Part shown: positions 1 to 7,391 of the stretch, piece after piece
Position numbering within the stretch: the first letter of the stretch is position 1
How the letters are laid out: the number at the start of each line of letters is the position of its first letter
Origin: JAYEJW01 sp034716535
GTDB taxonomy: Bacteria; Pseudomonadota; Gammaproteobacteria; Chromatiales; Chromatiaceae
Reading direction: 5' to 3'
Assembly (NCBI GenBank): GCA_034716535.1
Contig: JAYEJW010000421.1
Location: 1-9,065, forward strand
Length of the DNA: 9,065 nucleotides
Translations under genes and position numbers: made by a program
Notes under the pieces: model-generated
What the model saw: the letters and a program-made list of their open reading frames with translations, nothing else
Told to the model about the DNA's origin: nothing
Databases searched by the model: none

Positions 1-255
1 CAGGGATCGGTCGAGGTTCGCTTCGCACATAGCCACAAATCCACAGACATAAGAATCAGTGGATTATCGCTACTTTCTCGAAACACTTCTAGAAGTATGT
101 TGTAATTATCTGATGCGATTGCCCTGCGGGGTACCGCTGCCCGCCGGACGTGATCTCCTGGTCGTTCCCGCGGAAGGGAACGTCTATTGGGGAACCGCCT
201 CCGATCCTGATTCTGCGCCTGCATCAGACTGCCACCCGGAAGCGGCCTGTTCCTC
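1..255. other. Non-coding leader upstream of the membrane protein gene
   Basis: I see no convincing gene here. The first ~120 bases are clearly AT-richer than the rest of the window, which suits a promoter or a boundary region, but I find no good -35/-10 pair. It holds three inverted repeats: AATCCAC (38-44) with GTGGATT (59-65); the 12-base perfect palindrome ACTTCTAGAAGT (85-96); and CGTTCCC (163-169) with GGGAACG (176-182) around a 6-base loop. A 66-codon reading frame with a GTG start (59-259) crosses it, but its product has no recognisable features and it overlaps the next gene's start. Confidence 0.6.
163..182 (+). terminator. Small perfect hairpin, possible weak terminator or leader structure
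   Basis: CGTTCCC and GGGAACG form a 7-bp perfect stem around the loop GCGGAA. The bases after it (TCTATT) are only a poor T-tract. It could end transcription coming from the left of the window or be a structure in the leader of the membrane protein gene. The stem is short, so chance occurrence is possible. Confidence 0.25.
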
Positions 256-1422
256 GTGAGTCGCGTCCGCCTTCACCACATCCTGATTCCACTCGTACTG
301 GCTGCCTTGCCGACGCTTCTGCTCCTGGCGTCCCACTCCGGCGAGCACGGCTTTCTGTCCCTAATCCGCTTCGGAAACGATTTCGAACCGGGCTCGCTAC
401 AGGAGGTCCGGGCGCTCGATCCACCCCGCGTGACCGCCGAGGGCTACGACGGACAGTTCTATGCACAGATGGCGTTGAATCCGACCCTCACCCGCGAGGA
501 CCTGGGCGCGGCCATCGACAATCCGGGTTACAGGTCCGTGCGCATCGGGCTACCCCTGCTGGCGAGCTGGCTGGGGTTCGGCAACGCCGAAGCGGTCCTG
601 CAGGTCTATGCAGTCCTGAACTACCTGTTCTGGATGCTGCTACTCGTCGGCTTCTACGCCTTTCAGAGACCGGAAACGGGAAAGGATTTCCTGCTGCTCT
701 TTGCCGTGCTGTGGAGCAGCGGGACACTACTGTCCGTTTCCTTCACCCTCACCGACCTACCGGCGGCCGTGCTGTGCATGTACGCACTCTGGCTGCGCCG
801 ACACCCGCTGGCGGCATCATCGATCCTGGGCTATGCGGCTCTTGTGAAGGAGACCTCCCTCTTGGGCGCCTTCTCGCTGATGAGCCGGGAAGCGTTTCGA
901 GAAACACCGCTCTGGAAGATCCTGTCCGCAGCCGGCATCGCCGTGCTCCCGGTCCTACTCTGGTACCTCTATGTCAAACACCGCTTCCCCACGGAAGGGA
1001 TCAGCGGTGCCTTTGCCTTCACCTGGCCCTTCGCGGGCATCGTCAGGCAATTCGGAACCATCCCCGGAAACCTGCGGTCCGGTTCGGGCATCGGGATCCT
1101 CAAGGCAGGTATGGAGCTGACCGCCCTGACATCGCTGAGCGCGCAAGCCCTCTATCTGCTCGCCAAACCCCGCTACGAGTTCGCCCCCTGGCGGCTTGGG
1201 ATCGGATTCGCGTTGCTCTTTCTCTGTTTCAGCCCCTTTGTTCTGGTCTCCTGGTACAGCTATTGCCGAAGCGTTCTTCTGATGACGTTCGCCTTCAATC
1301 TCGTCATCCATCGTTTTGAGACTGGGAGCCGCTTCTATCTCTGGTTTACGCTGGGCAATGTCGGGCTCGCCTGGGGGATCGGGCGCGTTCTCTACGACAG
1401 CTTCTGGCACAGGGCCCTGTAG
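256..1422 (+). CDS. Multi-spanning membrane protein, GT-C-like / surface glycopolymer formation protein
   Basis: This 388-residue protein is strongly hydrophobic, with about eight or nine likely membrane segments (roughly residues 8-25, 113-137, 144-160, 166-181, 188-207, 222-240, 311-331, 334-351, 359-377). After the first segment comes a soluble loop holding GYDGQFYAQMALNPTL (63-78) and a DNPGYRSVRI stretch (88-97). A further LVKET motif lies at 196-200. From memory, this pattern (short N-terminal helix, YDGQFY loop, DNP.YR, KET) matches a family of integral membrane proteins annotated as cell-surface glycopolymer formation proteins. The architecture also recalls GT-C glycosyltransferases that use lipid-linked sugars and carry a catalytic Asp in the first external loop; D65 would be the candidate here. 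The start is a GTG at 256 with GGAAG about 13 bases upstream, and it places the first helix immediately at the N-terminus. The 3' end overlaps the convergent glycosyltransferase gene by 31 bp. Membrane topology is well supported; the enzymatic role is inference. Confidence 0.8.
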   Translation: MSRVRLHHILIPLVLAALPTLLLLASHSGEHGFLSLIRFGNDFEPGSLQEVRALDPPRVTAEGYDGQFYAQMALNPTLTREDLGAAIDNPGYRSVRIGLPLLASWLGFGNAEAVLQVYAVLNYLFWMLLLVGFYAFQRPETGKDFLLLFAVLWSSGTLLSVSFTLTDLPAAVLCMYALWLRRHPLAASSILGYAALVKETSLLGAFSLMSREAFRETPLWKILSAAGIAVLPVLLWYLYVKHRFPTEGISGAFAFTWPFAGIVRQFGTIPGNLRSGSGIGILKAGMELTALTSLSAQALYLLAKPRYEFAPWRLGIGFALLFLCFSPFVLVSWYSYCRSVLLMTFAFNLVIHRFETGSRFYLWFTLGNVGLAWGIGRVLYDSFWHRAL

Positions 1423-2540
1423 AGGCGTGCGTACTCCTCCCCCATGACACGTCCTGTGAACAGCTCCTCGAAACGATCCCAAGCACCGTGCCCGAGCCGC
1501 TGCGCCAAGGTCGGGTCCGAGTCGAGACGCATCATGGCCTCCCGCAATCGGGCCGGATTCCCTGGGGGCACCACGATGCCCGTCTCGCCATCCCGGTTCA
1601 CATAGGTGGTCCCGGTTCCGATCTCACAGGAAATCAGCGGCTTGCCGAACATGGCCCCTTCCAGCAAGGTCACTCCGAAGGCCTCGGAGCGCAGGAGGGA
1701 GGGGAAAACGATCGCCCGGCAAAGCTGGATCAGGGCGACCTTATCCGCATCGTCCAGCCGTCCGAGAAATAGCACGTTGTCCAGGCCGATCTCCTCCGCC
1801 TGTCGTTTCAGTCGCTGCTCTTCGGGACCCGCTCCGACGATCACCGCCCGCAGATTGGTCCCCTGCAACGCCTCGAGCAAGATATGCAGCCCCTTGTAGT
1901 ATCGGAGCACGCCGATGAACAGGAAGAAGCCTTCCCCGGTACGGGCCCGCCAGGCATTCACCGCCCTACCATCCGGCTGCGGATAACTGGCCTCGTCCAG
2001 GGCGAGAGGAATGACCTCGACCTTGTCCGCGTACTTCTGCAGGACGGCACTCGAGGCCAGATAGTTGGGGGAGGTCGCGACGATACGGTCCATCCGCCCC
2101 AGGAAGTAGTGCATCAGGGGCCTGTAGAGCTGGAGCAGGCCGCGCTGCCGAACGATATCCGAATGATAGGTCAGAACCGCAGGCTTCGAGACCCGGGCGA
2201 GGAGGTGGAGGACGTCGGCGAAGGGCCAGGGAAAATGGTAGTTGATCAGATCGGCCCAACGAACCAGCTCCCTGAATCCGCTCAAGGCTGAGGCGGAGAA
2301 TCCGGACGAAGCGATCTCCAGGTGCAACGGAAAGCGGTACACATCCGCCTCCTCCCGCCGAATGACGGGAGGGTCGGTCTGCGGGCTCAGGGTGAGGACG
2401 CGGCTCTCTATACCGTACGGCCGCGTGTTGAGGCAGATCTGACGGATAACCTCCTGGAGCCCCCCCTGGGGGTCCGGGAAGTAGGCGCGGTAGACATGGA
2501 GCACTCGTAGCTTCCGCTGCCCGGACTTGCATGCCGACAT
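1392..2540 (-). CDS. GT4 glycosyltransferase, WbpZ/WbdC-like
   Basis: This 382-residue protein has the two-domain GT-B layout of glycosyltransferase family 4, which transfers a sugar from a nucleotide donor with retention of configuration. The N-terminal acceptor domain begins at LRVLHVYRAYFPDPQGG (11-27), with the family's glycine loop at G26-G27, followed by TYHSD (124-128) and TSPNY (156-160). The donor domain has GVLRYYKGLHILLEAL (210-225; R213 and K216 are candidate phosphate contacts) and an E-x7-E motif at E286/E294, followed by IGTGTTYVNRDGETG (307-321). The start and the GTGTTYVN block recall WbpZ/WbdC mannosyl- or rhamnosyltransferases of ABC-dependent O-polysaccharides; that is from memory. 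No signal peptide or membrane helix is seen, so it should act at the cytoplasmic face of the inner membrane. It is the last gene of a leftward operon, 9 bases after the preceding stop. The sugar transferred cannot be read from sequence. Confidence 0.93.
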   Translation of the reverse strand: MSACKSGQRKLRVLHVYRAYFPDPQGGLQEVIRQICLNTRPYGIESRVLTLSPQTDPPVIRREEADVYRFPLHLEIASSGFSASALSGFRELVRWADLINYHFPWPFADVLHLLARVSKPAVLTYHSDIVRQRGLLQLYRPLMHYFLGRMDRIVATSPNYLASSAVLQKYADKVEVIPLALDEASYPQPDGRAVNAWRARTGEGFFLFIGVLRYYKGLHILLEALQGTNLRAVIVGAGPEEQRLKRQAEEIGLDNVLFLGRLDDADKVALIQLCRAIVFPSLLRSEAFGVTLLEGAMFGKPLISCEIGTGTTYVNRDGETGIVVPPGNPARLREAMMRLDSDPTLAQRLGHGAWDRFEELFTGRVMGEEYARLYRALCQKLS

Positions 2541-2551
2541 GCGCCCCCCCT
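2541..2551 (-). promoter_or_regulatory. Ribosome binding site overlapping the upstream stop codon
   Basis: On the minus strand the stop codon TAG of the preceding glycosyltransferase runs straight into a G-run, giving AGGGG about 6 bases before the ATG at 2540. A Shine-Dalgarno sequence sharing bases with the upstream stop codon suggests translational coupling of the two glycosyltransferases. It also fixes the ATG at 2540 as the start. Confidence 0.6.
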
Positions 2552-3641
2552 AGCGCCCCGTCACTAGGGCACGCATCTGGTCGAGGAAACGCTCGCGGGA
2601 GAATAGGCGCGCCCGCGCCTCGCACTCGGAGCGCATGGCGGACACGCTTTGAGGGTCCAGCACGCGCACGGCCTCGATGACCGCATCGGGCTTTGGCTCC
2701 GGCCCAATGAGCAGACCCGTCTCGCCGGACACCACCGTCTCCATCAAGCCGCCCTCCGCAACCCCGAGCACCGGCTTTCCGGCCGCCATGGACTCCACCG
2801 GGGACATGCCGAAGTCTTCGTCCTTGGGCAGGTAGATCGTGGCAATGGCCTTTCCCGTGAGCTTGCGCAGCTCGGCGTCGTCGATCCAGCCTGTGAAGCG
2901 GATGTTGTCCGCCCCACGGGCCAGTCCTTTGAGCCGTTCCAGGTCGCTTCCACCCGACGCGACGATCAACCGCTTGTCCGGCATCTGTCCAAACGCCTCC
3001 ACAATCAAGTCGACGCGCTTGTATGGCTCGAGCCTGGCGGTCGACAGATAGTAGTCCTCCTGCCCGAGCCAGCGATAGCCCTCCACGTCGCAGGGCGGAT
3101 GGACCACCACCGAGTCAAGATCCAAGTACTTGCGGATGCGGCGGCGAACGTTCTCCGAGTTGGCGATGATGAGATCCATTCTTCGCAACGCCCGCGGATA
3201 CCGATGGCGAACGTAGGCGCCCAGCGCCTGGAAGACAGGAAACTGCCACCAATTGAGCTGCCGGACGTAATAGTCGCGCAGGTCGTAGGCGAACCGGGGA
3301 ATCGTATGACAGTAGTAGAGGTTAAGACCCTCCGGGTGATTGTAGACGGCCTCGGGTGCCACGGAGCCGCTGTAGATGACCCAGTCGTAGTCGCGCAGGA
3401 AGCCCGTCCGCTTTCTGTAGGCAAGCAGCCCCTGAACCGTCCGACCCCCTACGAAACGGGCCTTGACCCCGAGATCGAAGAACCGAATGCCATCCAGAAG
3501 CGTGTCGGGGAAATACTGGATGTCGCGAAAGCCGAAACCCAGGTCCGCATTCGGCAGCCCGCGCACCAGATCCAGGGTCAGACGCTCCGCGCCCCCCTGG
3601 CAATGGAGAAAATCGTAAAGGACTATTCCACGACCGGACAT
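2550..3641 (-). CDS. GT4 glycosyltransferase, second gene of the leftward operon
   Basis: This 363-residue GT-B fold enzyme belongs to glycosyltransferase family 4. It opens with IVLYDFLHCQGGAERL (6-21), the glycine-rich loop typical of the N-terminal domain, then YYCHTIPRF (109-117) and NSENVRRRIRKYL (161-173). The donor-binding half has ARLEPYKRVDLIVEAF (202-217; R203 and K208 are candidate phosphate contacts), TGWIDDAEL (250-258) and E-x7-E at E275/E283 within DEDFGMSPVESMAAGKPV (274-291). All expected motifs are intact and the length is normal. The ARLEPYKRVDL block is common in mannosyltransferases of O-antigen clusters (WbaZ-type), but the donor and acceptor cannot be assigned. It has no membrane segment, so it is presumably cytoplasmic or peripheral to the membrane. 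The ATG at 3641 has an AGGA or GCAGG stretch upstream and lies 60 bases after the preceding gene. The fourth glycosyltransferase (7422-8459) is a related type with the same GGAER and KRVDL motifs. Confidence 0.93.
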   Translation of the reverse strand: MSGRGIVLYDFLHCQGGAERLTLDLVRGLPNADLGFGFRDIQYFPDTLLDGIRFFDLGVKARFVGGRTVQGLLAYRKRTGFLRDYDWVIYSGSVAPEAVYNHPEGLNLYYCHTIPRFAYDLRDYYVRQLNWWQFPVFQALGAYVRHRYPRALRRMDLIIANSENVRRRIRKYLDLDSVVVHPPCDVEGYRWLGQEDYYLSTARLEPYKRVDLIVEAFGQMPDKRLIVASGGSDLERLKGLARGADNIRFTGWIDDAELRKLTGKAIATIYLPKDEDFGMSPVESMAAGKPVLGVAEGGLMETVVSGETGLLIGPEPKPDAVIEAVRVLDPQSVSAMRSECEARARLFSRERFLDQMRALVTGR

Positions 3642-3701
3642 GTCAGCGCCTGCGGGTCCTCTGGTCCCGGGCCGGACGGATGCCCCTCGCGATGCCGGCG
3701 C

Positions 3702-4862
3702 TCAAAGCGCATCGAGCACCTTCCGATAGACGTTCACCGTCCGGTCCGCTGTCTGCGCCCAGGTGAAGCGCGCCGCCCTCTCCAGCCCCCGCGCTCTCAG
3801 GCGGTGGCGCAACGCGTCATCGGTGAGGAGCCTTTCGAGGGCCTGGGTCATCGCGTCGACGTCCTCCGGCTCGACGAGCAGGGCCGCGTCACCGACCACC
3901 TCCGGGATGGACGCGCGGTTTGACGCCAGTACCGGCACCCCACTGGCCATCGCTTCGAGGGGCGGCAGGCCGAAACCCTCGTAGATCGAGGGAAACGCGA
4001 ACACCCGCGCGGCGCTGACCAGCAGCGGCAGGTCCTCTCTCGGTACATAGCCCAGTCGTGCGAAACGCCCCTGGGACTCCAGGCGCTCGACACGGGCAAG
4101 CAGCTCCCGATTCTGCCAACCCTCCGGACCGGCGTGCGCGAGGACAACGCCTCCGCCCACCGACGGAGGAAGCCGTTCATAGGCCTCGACCAGCCGGCCG
4201 ATGTTCTTGCGGGGCTCGAAGTTGCCCAGGATCAGGACGAACGCCCGGTCGGCGAGCCCGTACCGGCCGAGCCGGGGGAGAAGATCCTCCTGTTCTCGGG
4301 GCCGGAAGTCGGGATCGACCCCGAGGGGAATCGCCGTGACCATCTCGGGCGCTAGAGAGAGGGTCTCGATAAGTTCTCTGCGGACGAACTCCGAGACGGT
4401 GATGACGTGCCTCACCCGGCGAACGGTCTCCGGCAGTCCCTCCTCCATGTGGCGGACCCGCTCCGGCGGGTGAAACTGCGGAAAATGCCGAAAAGAAAGG
4501 TCGTGGATGGTCGTGACGCTCGGTCCATCATAGGGGCGAAGCACGAAGTTGGTCTCGTGAAAGAGGTAGTGCTTCGCCAATGAGCTGCGCAGTTGGAGCT
4601 GCCTGAAGAGCGCACCGGGGCGCACAGCGCGCAGCAACCCATAGTAGCGCGACAGGCGCCTTCGCCCGGACTGAAGGACGGAAAACTCCCCGTCCAGATC
4701 GGCGCGTGAGCCGACACCCAGATGTCCCCAGTACGAGACCTGCTGGATCGACGGGTGGCCTTCGAGCTCTCGGCCGAGGTGATGGGTGTAGTAACCCACC
4801 CCCGAAAGCGGCGGAGCCAGCGGAAGACCGTCGATTAATAACGAAATACCCTTCTCACCCAT
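3702..4862 (-). CDS. GT4 glycosyltransferase, WbpY/WbdB/MtfB-like, first gene of the leftward operon
   Basis: With the start chosen here the protein has 386 residues. It begins ISLLIDGLPLAPPLSGVGYYT (residues 5-25), the usual N-terminus of the MtfB/WbpY-like branch of family 4. Then come TIHDLSFRHFPQFHPPER (118-135), TVSEFVRREL (155-164), LGNFEPRKNIGRLVEAY (212-228, R218 and K219 being candidate phosphate contacts), LAHAGPEGW (241-249) and E-x7-E at E295/E303 in YEGFGLPPLEAMASGVPV (294-311). It should transfer a sugar to the growing lipid-linked glycan in the cytoplasm; enzymes of this branch are mannosyl- or rhamnosyltransferases in known cases. The frame stays open upstream: other in-frame starts are ATG 4880, ATG 4901 and TTG 4946. 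The extra N-terminal residues they add look unlike the family, so ATG 4862 is preferred, though no candidate has a strong ribosome binding site. Its divergent partner is wzm, across a region of about 420 bases. Confidence 0.9.
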   Translation of the reverse strand: MGEKGISLLIDGLPLAPPLSGVGYYTHHLGRELEGHPSIQQVSYWGHLGVGSRADLDGEFSVLQSGRRRLSRYYGLLRAVRPGALFRQLQLRSSLAKHYLFHETNFVLRPYDGPSVTTIHDLSFRHFPQFHPPERVRHMEEGLPETVRRVRHVITVSEFVRRELIETLSLAPEMVTAIPLGVDPDFRPREQEDLLPRLGRYGLADRAFVLILGNFEPRKNIGRLVEAYERLPPSVGGGVVLAHAGPEGWQNRELLARVERLESQGRFARLGYVPREDLPLLVSAARVFAFPSIYEGFGLPPLEAMASGVPVLASNRASIPEVVGDAALLVEPEDVDAMTQALERLLTDDALRHRLRARGLERAARFTWAQTADRTVNVYRKVLDAL

Positions 4863-5282
4863 CGCCTTGTCGAGGACCATGGAGCGACCCGACTCGATCA
4901 TCGGGGACCAAGCCTGCTTCCCGGTCTCTTTGCCCTCCAGGTGCAACTGGATCCCACCCGTTCGCTGGTGCTCCCAACAGAATGATTGTTGATTCTACCA
5001 GAGGTCCTCTCGGCCCCCGCGACCACGCACGCCCGGATCCGCCACCGGCTTCGAGGGCTGCGTCTCCCTTCGTCGTCCAGAAGAAACTCCAAGGGGTACG
5101 TGCCTCCAATCCAGGATCAGCGGCGAGTTCGGTAACGCCTCCTACTGTTTGCGCTAGAATGCGGTCGGCGTGTTGATCCTGCCGGGGCATGAGCACATCG
5201 GGCCTACATCGATGCCGTGCCCGGGGTATTCCCTCACCGAACAGCTTCACTGGGAACAGCGACTCTTTCAAGTGACGACCTG
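4863..5282. other. Divergent intergenic control region between the glycosyltransferase and export operons
   Basis: About 420 bases separate the leftward glycosyltransferase operon from the rightward wzm-wzt operon. The first ~85 bases may instead encode the N-terminus of the glycosyltransferase if an upstream start is used, and the last ~66 that of Wzm (GTG 5217). No independent gene is supported. A rightward -10-like TAGAAT lies at 5155-5160. The segment 4979-4996 is a local AT-rich patch with overlapping short inverted repeats (CAACA/TGTTG and AGAAT/ATTCT). A bulged hairpin is possible at 5193-5220 (GCA+CATCG pairing with CGATG+TGC). I find no JUMPstart/ops element (GGCGGTAG type). Confidence 0.55.
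5155..5160 (+). promoter_or_regulatory. wzm: Candidate sigma-70 -10 element for the wzm-wzt operon
   Basis: TAGAAT, in the context TTTGCGCTAGAATGCG, matches the -10 consensus in five of six positions. It lies about 120 bases upstream of the wzm ATG. No good TTGACA-like -35 is found at 16-19 bases, so the promoter may depend on an activator or be a chance match. Confidence 0.35.
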
Positions 5283-6083
5283 ATGATGCAGATGTTGCGG
5301 TCTTGGTGGCTTTCCCGGGGTTTCATCTGGGGAATGGTCCAGAGGGAGTTCCAGGGACGATACAGGCGTTCGCTTCTCGGCGGCGTGTGGGCGGTCCTCG
5401 AGCCCCTGTCGATGATCCTGATCTATACGCTGATTTTCTCCCAGGTGATGCGAGCCAAGCTCCCCGGGGTTGATCTGGGTGGGTGGGGGTACAGCATCTA
5501 CATCTGCGCCGGTATTCTGGCCTGGGAGTACTTCTCCGACGTGGTCAGCCGCAGTCAAAACATGTTCATCGAGCACGGCAACCTCTTGAAGAAGACGAAT
5601 CTGCCGCGCTCGACGCTTCCGGTCATCGTACTGGCCACCGCGTCCATTAATTTTCTTATTCTGCTCGGCCTGTTTCTGATTTTTCTGCTGATGGTCGGCC
5701 AGTTTCCGGGCTGGGTCCTGTTGGGGCTCGTTCCGTTGATTCTTGTTCAACAGGGCATTGCCGTCGGACTGGGGCTGGTCCTGGGGACCCTCAATGTCTT
5801 TTTCAGGGACGTCGGCAAGGCGACAATGGTGGCGCTTCGTTTCTGGTTCTGGCTCACGCCTATCGTCTATCCGATCACGATCGTTCCAGAGCGATTCCGT
5901 GAAGCCTTGTTGGACTGGAACCCCATGGCCCGATTGATCGGCGGATACCAGGGCATCTTCCTGACGGGCAACCCTCCCGATTGGACGGAGTTCGTGCCGC
6001 AGATCGTTCTGGCCCTGGGCTTGCTCGGACTCGGATTCTTTGCATTCAGACGGCTGTCCGGAGAGCTGGTGGACGAGCTTTAG
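5283..6083 (+). CDS. wzm: ABC-2 type polysaccharide export permease (Wzm-like)
   Basis: This is the membrane subunit of an ABC transporter that moves lipid-linked polysaccharide across the inner membrane. With the start at ATG 5283 it has 266 residues, the usual length for the family. After a cytoplasmic N-terminal amphipathic stretch comes QREFQGRYRRSLLGGVWAVL (20-39), the hallmark opening of this family. About six membrane segments follow (roughly 32-54, 69-88, 112-137, 145-170, 183-201, 238-256). Also present are KKTNLPRSTLPV (103-114), NVFFRDVGK (171-179) and DWNPMARLI (211-219), all typical of Wzm/KpsM-like permeases. In-frame starts are ATG 5283, 5286 and 5292, with a GTG at 5217; the longer form adds 22 residues that look non-homologous, and none has a strong ribosome binding site. 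It is followed by wzt after 7 bases, so the two are surely one operon. Confidence 0.93.
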   Translation: MMQMLRSWWLSRGFIWGMVQREFQGRYRRSLLGGVWAVLEPLSMILIYTLIFSQVMRAKLPGVDLGGWGYSIYICAGILAWEYFSDVVSRSQNMFIEHGNLLKKTNLPRSTLPVIVLATASINFLILLGLFLIFLLMVGQFPGWVLLGLVPLILVQQGIAVGLGLVLGTLNVFFRDVGKATMVALRFWFWLTPIVYPITIVPERFREALLDWNPMARLIGGYQGIFLTGNPPDWTEFVPQIVLALGLLGLGFFAFRRLSGELVDEL

Positions 6084-6090
6084 TACCTCG

Positions 6091-7332
6091 ATGACTCTCA
6101 TCTCCGTCAGAAGGCTGGGCAAGAAGTACAAGCGCTACCCCGATCAGCGCGCGCGCCTGCTGGAGTGGTTGAGCGCCGGCCACGCCAAGACCCATGATCC
6201 GATCTGGGTCCTGCGCGATCTCAGCTTCGAGGTGGAGCCCGGCGAGGCGGTCGGGATCATCGGGGAAAACGGCGCCGGCAAGAGCACCCTGCTCAAGATG
6301 CTCAACGGCTCGACGCAGCCGACAGAGGGGGAGATCCGGATTCGGGGCCGCGTCGCGGCGCTGCTCGAGCTCGGGATGGGATTTCACCCCGAGTTCACCG
6401 GTCGGCAGAACGCGATCACCTCCTGCCAGATCATGGGATTGCGCCGTGCTGAGATTCAGCGGTTGATGCCGGCGATCGAGGCCTTTTCCGAGCTCGGCGA
6501 CTACATGGATCAGCCGTTGCGCACCTATTCCAGCGGGATGCAGGTGAGGCTCGCCTTCAGTGTCGCCGCCGCGGTGCGCCCGGAGATCCTGATCATCGAC
6601 GAGGCCCTGTCCGTAGGCGACGTCTACTTCCAGCACAAATCCATGAGCCGCATCCGGGAGTTCAAGGACCTCGGCACCACCCTCTTGTTCGTCTCTCACG
6701 ATCCCGGCGCGGTGAAGAGCCTGTGCGACCGCGCCCTGCTTCTGGATAAGGGACTTCTCATCAAGGACGGCGCGCCGGACAGCATCCTGGACTATTACAA
6801 CGCCATGATCGCAAGACGGGAGAAGGATGAGGAAATCCGTCAAGTCGAGAGCGAGACCGGTAAGACAGGCACCCGCAGCGGCAACAAGAAGGCGACCATA
6901 CTCGCAGTCGACATGCTGGATCAGAGCGGCGAGCCCACGCGGGCGTTCAGAGTCGGAGAGCATGCGCTTATCCGCTGCAAGGTTCGCTACAACGAGCCTG
7001 TCTCCGGGGCGACGGTCGGTCTCCTGATCCGCGACCGTCTGGGAAACGACATCTTCGGAACCAACACCTATCACCTGGGACAGGATCTGCCCGCAGGGCC
7101 GGGGGAGGTCTGGATCGAGTATCGGCTAGCGCTCAATCTGGGACGCGGGAACTACTCTGTCTCCGTGGCCTCGCATTCGAGAGATGTCCACGTCGGAGAC
7201 AGCCACGACTGGTGGGATCAGGCGGCGGTCTTTCAGATCGTGCCATCGGATGCACCGTCATTCGCCGGCGTCGCCGCTCTGCCGGTGGAGGTGACGATCC
7301 GAGCTCCCTCAGCGACCGGGATGCAGCGGTAA
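6091..7332 (+). CDS. wzt: ABC transporter ATPase with C-terminal glycan-recognition domain (Wzt-like)
   Basis: This is the nucleotide-binding subunit that powers export by Wzm; 413 residues from ATG 6091. The ATPase domain (about 1-240) has Walker A GENGAGKST (58-66), the variant signature YSSGM (146-150), Walker B ILIIDE (166-171) and the switch histidine H203. ELGMGFHPEFTGRQN (93-107) is typical of O-antigen and teichoic acid exporters. A charged linker (about 241-268) leads to an extra domain (about 269-404) with FRVGEHALIRCKVRY (286-300), GLLIRDRLGNDIFGTNT (310-326) and HDWWDQA (372-378). This is the Wzt_C type beta-sandwich. In E. coli O8/O9a-type systems that domain binds the modified non-reducing end of the glycan and couples chain termination to export. 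Its presence here predicts the same kind of recognition. The frame is open upstream to ATG 6040 inside wzm, but ATG 6091 gives the proper N-terminus. It converges on the glycosyltransferase gene at 7422, leaving 89 bases. Confidence 0.95.
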   Translation: MTLISVRRLGKKYKRYPDQRARLLEWLSAGHAKTHDPIWVLRDLSFEVEPGEAVGIIGENGAGKSTLLKMLNGSTQPTEGEIRIRGRVAALLELGMGFHPEFTGRQNAITSCQIMGLRRAEIQRLMPAIEAFSELGDYMDQPLRTYSSGMQVRLAFSVAAAVRPEILIIDEALSVGDVYFQHKSMSRIREFKDLGTTLLFVSHDPGAVKSLCDRALLLDKGLLIKDGAPDSILDYYNAMIARREKDEEIRQVESETGKTGTRSGNKKATILAVDMLDQSGEPTRAFRVGEHALIRCKVRYNEPVSGATVGLLIRDRLGNDIFGTNTYHLGQDLPAGPGEVWIEYRLALNLGRGNYSVSVASHSRDVHVGDSHDWWDQAAVFQIVPSDAPSFAGVAALPVEVTIRAPSATGMQR

Positions 7333-7391
7333 GCACAAGACGAGACACTTCGGACAAGGCCGATCTCAACGCCCACGTATTCTGCAACTCC

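Noticed and set aside
59..259. A possible 66-residue small protein with a GTG start upstream of the membrane protein.
   Set aside because: No ribosome binding site, no recognisable motif, composition changes midway, and its end overlaps the next gene's start codon. It crosses inverted repeats that look regulatory.
150..1319. A 389-codon open frame on the plus strand overlapping the membrane protein gene.
   Set aside because: The product is rich in Arg, Pro and Ser without domain or hydrophobic pattern. It is the out-of-frame shadow of a GC-rich gene; the overlapping frame has clear membrane segments and family motifs.
2649..3923. A 424-codon plus-strand frame antisense to two glycosyltransferase genes.
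   Set aside because: It spans the junction of two well-supported GT4 genes on the other strand, has no recognisable motif, and has low-complexity GC-driven composition.
4863..4946. Extended N-terminus of the first glycosyltransferase from TTG 4946.
   Set aside because: The extra 28 residues are polar and unlike the family N-terminus, and TTG is a rare start. ATG 4862 gives the usual LLIDGLPL opening. The choice is not certain.
6046..7074. A 342-codon minus-strand frame antisense to wzt, and a similar 287-codon one (5268-6131) antisense to wzm.
   Set aside because: Both mirror the sense codons of clearly recognised genes and show no domain of their own. Long antisense frames are expected in GC-rich coding DNA.
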